From Halobacteriales archaeon QS_4_66_20 (lineage in GTDB: Archaea > Halobacteriota > Halobacteria > Halobacteriales > Haloarculaceae): a DNA stretch of 34,749 nt. The stretch is taken from the NCBI GenBank assembly GCA_003021015.1, contig PXRK01000042.1:1-34749 (forward strand), written 5' to 3'. Position numbers and translations under genes: made by a program. The notes beneath the pieces were generated by a model. That model was not told the DNA's origin. It searched no databases and saw only the letters and a program-made list of their open reading frames with translations. Positions 32,310 through 34,749 of the stretch are shown in pieces; the first letter of the stretch is position 1; each line of letters begins with the position of its first letter.

Positions 32310-32366
32310 TGACTGCGGTTCTGGTAAATCAAGCCAGGCAAGCCGCCAAACAACGCACCGCTGTTC

Positions 32367-33629
32367 CTAGGCCAGTTGTTCGATCCGCCCGACAACGGCG
32401 TCGGCGAACTCGGAGGTCCCCAGTTTCTCGGCGTCTTCGAGGTTCCGTTCGAGGTCGTAGGTGACCTCGCCGGCGGCGATGGTCGCCTCGACGGCGTCGC
32501 GCACCAGGTTCGCGGCGTCCGTCCAGCCCAGGTAGTCGAACATCATCTCGCCGGAGAGGATCATCGCGGTCGGGTTGACCTTGTCCTGGCCGGCGTACTT
32601 GGGCGCGGAGCCGTGGACCGGTTCCGCGAGACAGCGCGCGTCACCGAAGTTGGCGCCCGGCGCGATGCCGAGACCGCCGATCTGCGCGCCACAGGCGTCG
32701 GAGATGTAGTCGCCGTTGAGGTTCATCGTCGCCAGCACGTCGTACTGGGTGGTCCGCGTGAGCACCTGCTGGAGCATGTTGTCCGCGATGCGGTCGTTGA
32801 CCACCAGGACGTCCTCGGGCGTCTCGCCGTCGCGTTCTTCCCAGAGCGTGTCCTCGGTGATGACCTCGTCGCCGTACTCCTCGCGGGCCACCTCGTAGCC
32901 CCAGTCGCGGAACTGCCCCTCGGTGAACTTCATGATGTTGCCCTTATGGACCAGCGTCACCGAGTCCCGATCGTGTTCGAGCGCGTAGTCGATGGCCCGC
33001 CGGACGAGGCGCTTGGTGCCTTTCTCGCTGATCGGTTTGACGCCGATGCCGACCGGTCCCTCGTGGAACGTGTCGTCAAAGCCCATCTCGTCCTCGACGA
33101 ACTCCCGGACCTGCTCGACCTCGTCGGTGCCTTCCTCCCACTCGATGCCGGCGTAGAGGTCCTCGGTGTTCTCCCGGAACGTCACCATGTCCATCTCCTC
33201 GGGCTTCGACACCGGGGAGGGGACGCCCTCCAGGTGGTAGGTCGGGCGGACGTTCGCGTAGAAATCGAGCCTCTGCCGGAGGGCGACGTTCAGCGACCGG
33301 TACCCAGAACCGACCGGGGTCGTCAGCGGGCCCTTGATCGCGACCCGAAACTCCTTGATCGCCTTGACCGTGTCTTCGGGAAGGTTCTCGTCGTACTTCT
33401 CGCGGCCGGACTCGCCGGCGTAGACGCGCAGCCAGCTGATGTCGCGGCCTGTCGCCCGGGCGGCCGTCTCGAGCACAGTCTGTGCTGCCGGTCCGACGTC
33501 GACGCCGATCCCGTCGCCGTGGAGGATTGGGATGATGGGGTGATCGGGAATGTCCAGCTCGATGCGCTCCTCGTCTACAACCTCGATCGGCTCGCCTTCG
33601 TCTGGCACCTCGATCTTGTCGTACTCCAT
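32367..33629 (-). CDS. icd: Isocitrate dehydrogenase (NADP+)
   Basis: This TCA-cycle enzyme converts isocitrate to 2-oxoglutarate. The 420 residues from the ATG at 33629 match the prokaryotic IcdA type. Recognisable stretches are IPILHGDGIGVDVG, GPLTTPVGSGYRSLNVALRQ and DMVTFRENTEDLYAGIEW, then KPISEKGTKRLVRRAIDYA and NLNGDYISDACGAQIGGLGIAPGAN. The last contains the usual metal-binding Asp residues. An ATAAATTTAC box at 33,652-33,664 fits a leaderless transcript. Longer in-frame starts overlap the insertion sequence and are rejected. The IS inserted about 120 bases upstream, leaving the core promoter intact. Confidence 0.97.
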   Translation of the reverse strand: MEYDKIEVPDEGEPIEVVDEERIELDIPDHPIIPILHGDGIGVDVGPAAQTVLETAARATGRDISWLRVYAGESGREKYDENLPEDTVKAIKEFRVAIKGPLTTPVGSGYRSLNVALRQRLDFYANVRPTYHLEGVPSPVSKPEEMDMVTFRENTEDLYAGIEWEEGTDEVEQVREFVEDEMGFDDTFHEGPVGIGVKPISEKGTKRLVRRAIDYALEHDRDSVTLVHKGNIMKFTEGQFRDWGYEVAREEYGDEVITEDTLWEERDGETPEDVLVVNDRIADNMLQQVLTRTTQYDVLATMNLNGDYISDACGAQIGGLGIAPGANFGDARCLAEPVHGSAPKYAGQDKVNPTAMILSGEMMFDYLGWTDAANLVRDAVEATIAAGEVTYDLERNLEDAEKLGTSEFADAVVGRIEQLA

Positions 33630-33752
33630 ATGCCTGGAGCTTCCGTACCCGGATGTAAATTTATGCCGTTTTCCGCGTGCAAATGGGACGGAAACGTGGT
33701 TTCGTTCCCCCGATTGGTGAACTCCGCCGCCGGTCGGCGGATGTTTATTACA

Positions 33753-34749
33753 GGGTTCGCTCTTGTGAAGCAGATTGTTGATAGTGAGAGCTGTGGCTGA
33801 AAGTCGAAGAGGACAAGGGCACCGCGGCAGCGGTGCCCGATATGTTCCCAATCCACCGCTTTGTGTCGGAATCAGCCGCAGCGGACCTGCTGGAACAGGT
33901 TCGCTGGCGAAACGGTGTTGAATGTCCCCGCTGCCGTTCTGACCGCACGGTCAGAAACGGCAGCTATCGGGTCTATCAACGGTATCTCTGTAAGAATTGC
34001 GGTCGCACGTTCAACGATAAGACCGGCACGATCTTCGCTCATTCCAAGCTAAAACTCAAAGAGTGGTACTTCACGATCTACACCTTCATACGGTTCAACA
34101 CGAGTATTCGCCAAATTGAGGCTGAACTCGATCTGTCCTACCGAACGCTGAGAGAGCGCGTCGAGCAGTTCGCCAGAACGCTCAACGCGCCCTCAATCAC
34201 ACTGACTGGCCCTGTTGAAATCGACGAAGTGTACGTTTCTGCTGGACTCAAAGGCCGCGAGCGCGACCAAGAGCCGCGCTCGCGTGGCCTCGCCACGCGT
34301 GGGCGCGGCTCGTACGCGGGTGACAAACCACCAGTGTTCACGCTTGTTGACCGTGGAACGAACAATCGTTACGTGATCCCTGCGAAATCCGCCGACGAAT
34401 CGACTGTGCGACTCCTGCTCGACAACCACGAGCAGGAGTCGCTGACCGTCTATACTGACGGATTTCGGGCCTACGAACCACTGGACGACGACACGTTCGA
34501 CCGCCAATATGTCGTCCACAGTGACGGTGAATACGCTGATGAAGAGGTTCACATCAATACCTGCGAGAGCCACGGCTCGCTGCTGCGACCGTGGCTCTCG
34601 CCCCATCGGGGTATCTCAAAAGACAAGCTTACACCCTATCTCAGAGCCTTTCAACTCCGTAGAGAACTCTACAGAAAACCTGGTGACGAAGCGCTCAAGC
34701 AAGCCATCGATGCTGCGCTCTGAAATCAACAATGTACTTCCGAAGAGCG
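33753..34749 (+). mobile_element. IS1595/ISH4-type insertion sequence (right end cut by the window)
   Basis: The left end GGGTTCGCTCTTGTGAAG (33753-33770) and the reverse complement of the last bases of the window (CGCTCTTCGGAAG, then ATTGTTGAT) form imperfect inverted repeats. The final few bases of the right repeat fall outside. The eight bases before the left end (TTATTACA) would be the expected 8-bp target duplication, to be checked beyond the window. One transposase gene fills the element. Confidence 0.8.
33842..34723 (+). CDS. IS1595-family (ISH4 group) transposase
   Basis: The 293-residue transposase has an N-terminal zinc ribbon (C28, C31, C50, C53: CPRC and CKNC) and an ISXO2-like catalytic domain. 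The catalytic acids appear in PVEIDEVYV and VYTDGFRAY, with the third motif in the HINTCESHGSLLRPWLSPHRG block. Length and motifs are complete, so it may be active. A GTG at 33833 in the same frame is an alternative start. It has no similarity to the ends of the small MITEs in this window that would make it their obvious transposase. Confidence 0.93.
   Translation: MFPIHRFVSESAAADLLEQVRWRNGVECPRCRSDRTVRNGSYRVYQRYLCKNCGRTFNDKTGTIFAHSKLKLKEWYFTIYTFIRFNTSIRQIEAELDLSYRTLRERVEQFARTLNAPSITLTGPVEIDEVYVSAGLKGRERDQEPRSRGLATRGRGSYAGDKPPVFTLVDRGTNNRYVIPAKSADESTVRLLLDNHEQESLTVYTDGFRAYEPLDDDTFDRQYVVHSDGEYADEEVHINTCESHGSLLRPWLSPHRGISKDKLTPYLRAFQLRRELYRKPGDEALKQAIDAAL

Noticed and set aside
33842-34723. The IS1595-type transposase as the driver of the small MITEs
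   Set aside because: Its ends (GGGTTCGCTCTT) and expected 8-bp duplications do not match the TA-starting ends and 3-bp TNA repeats of the MITEs.

Overview
The window is haloarchaeal chromosome. The proteins are strongly acidic and GC content is high. Most genes have a TATA-like box about 25-30 bases before the start codon, with no leader and no Shine-Dalgarno. The information-processing genes are archaeal: SRP54, RNase P Pop5, proteasome alpha, SBDS, fibrillarin and Nop5. The genus cannot be fixed from the sequence alone.

Layout. (1) Positions 1-9,932 are conserved housekeeping: a small membrane protein, srp54, rnp2-psmA, sdo1, a metE-like pair, a cyclophilin-like gene with dnaK, and grpE. 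(2) Positions 10,183-28,456 are an accessory catabolic island. It holds an ABC sugar importer split over three places (ATPase, two permeases, Tat lipoprotein binding protein), a GH31 alpha-glycosidase, a Gfo/Idh/MocA sugar dehydrogenase, an enolase-superfamily sugar-acid dehydratase, a DapA-type 2-keto-3-deoxy-sugar-acid aldolase, an aldehyde dehydrogenase, a D-2-hydroxyacid dehydrogenase, a COG2855-type anion exporter with a coupled 56-residue membrane protein, a two-subunit UxaA/SuyAB-type lyase and an LDH2/ComC-type dehydrogenase. (3) Positions 28,545-33,629 return to housekeeping: mutY, nop5-flpA, a HIT protein, a small zinc-ribbon protein and icd. (4) From about 33,753 to the window end lies an IS1595/ISH4-type insertion sequence.

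Main hypothesis. The island reads as one pathway for a sulfosugar such as sulfoquinovose: uptake, deglycosylation, oxidation, dehydration, aldol cleavage to pyruvate plus sulfolactaldehyde, oxidation to sulfolactate, inversion by SlcC- and ComC-like dehydrogenases, desulfonation by SuyAB and sulfite/sulfate export. This would be a sulfo-Entner-Doudoroff route assembled from archaeal sugar-acid enzymes and ending in complete desulfonation. A D-xylose or sugar-acid pathway is the main alternative, because several enzymes look like haloarchaeal xylose/KDG enzymes and the GH31 resembles YicI-type alpha-xylosidases. No lactonase or regulator gene is visible in the island.

Second theme. The window carries at least seven small inverted-repeat elements plus one solo end. 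The full-size units are 108-109 bp, with deletion, duplication and 33-bp mini forms. Their architecture is TA + about 9 variable bases + GTRAYT-like subterminal arms, and most are flanked by 3-bp TNA direct repeats. They sit exactly on stop codons or a start codon, and one is nested inside another. A separate IS200/IS605-derived non-coding element lies at about 24,380-24,937.
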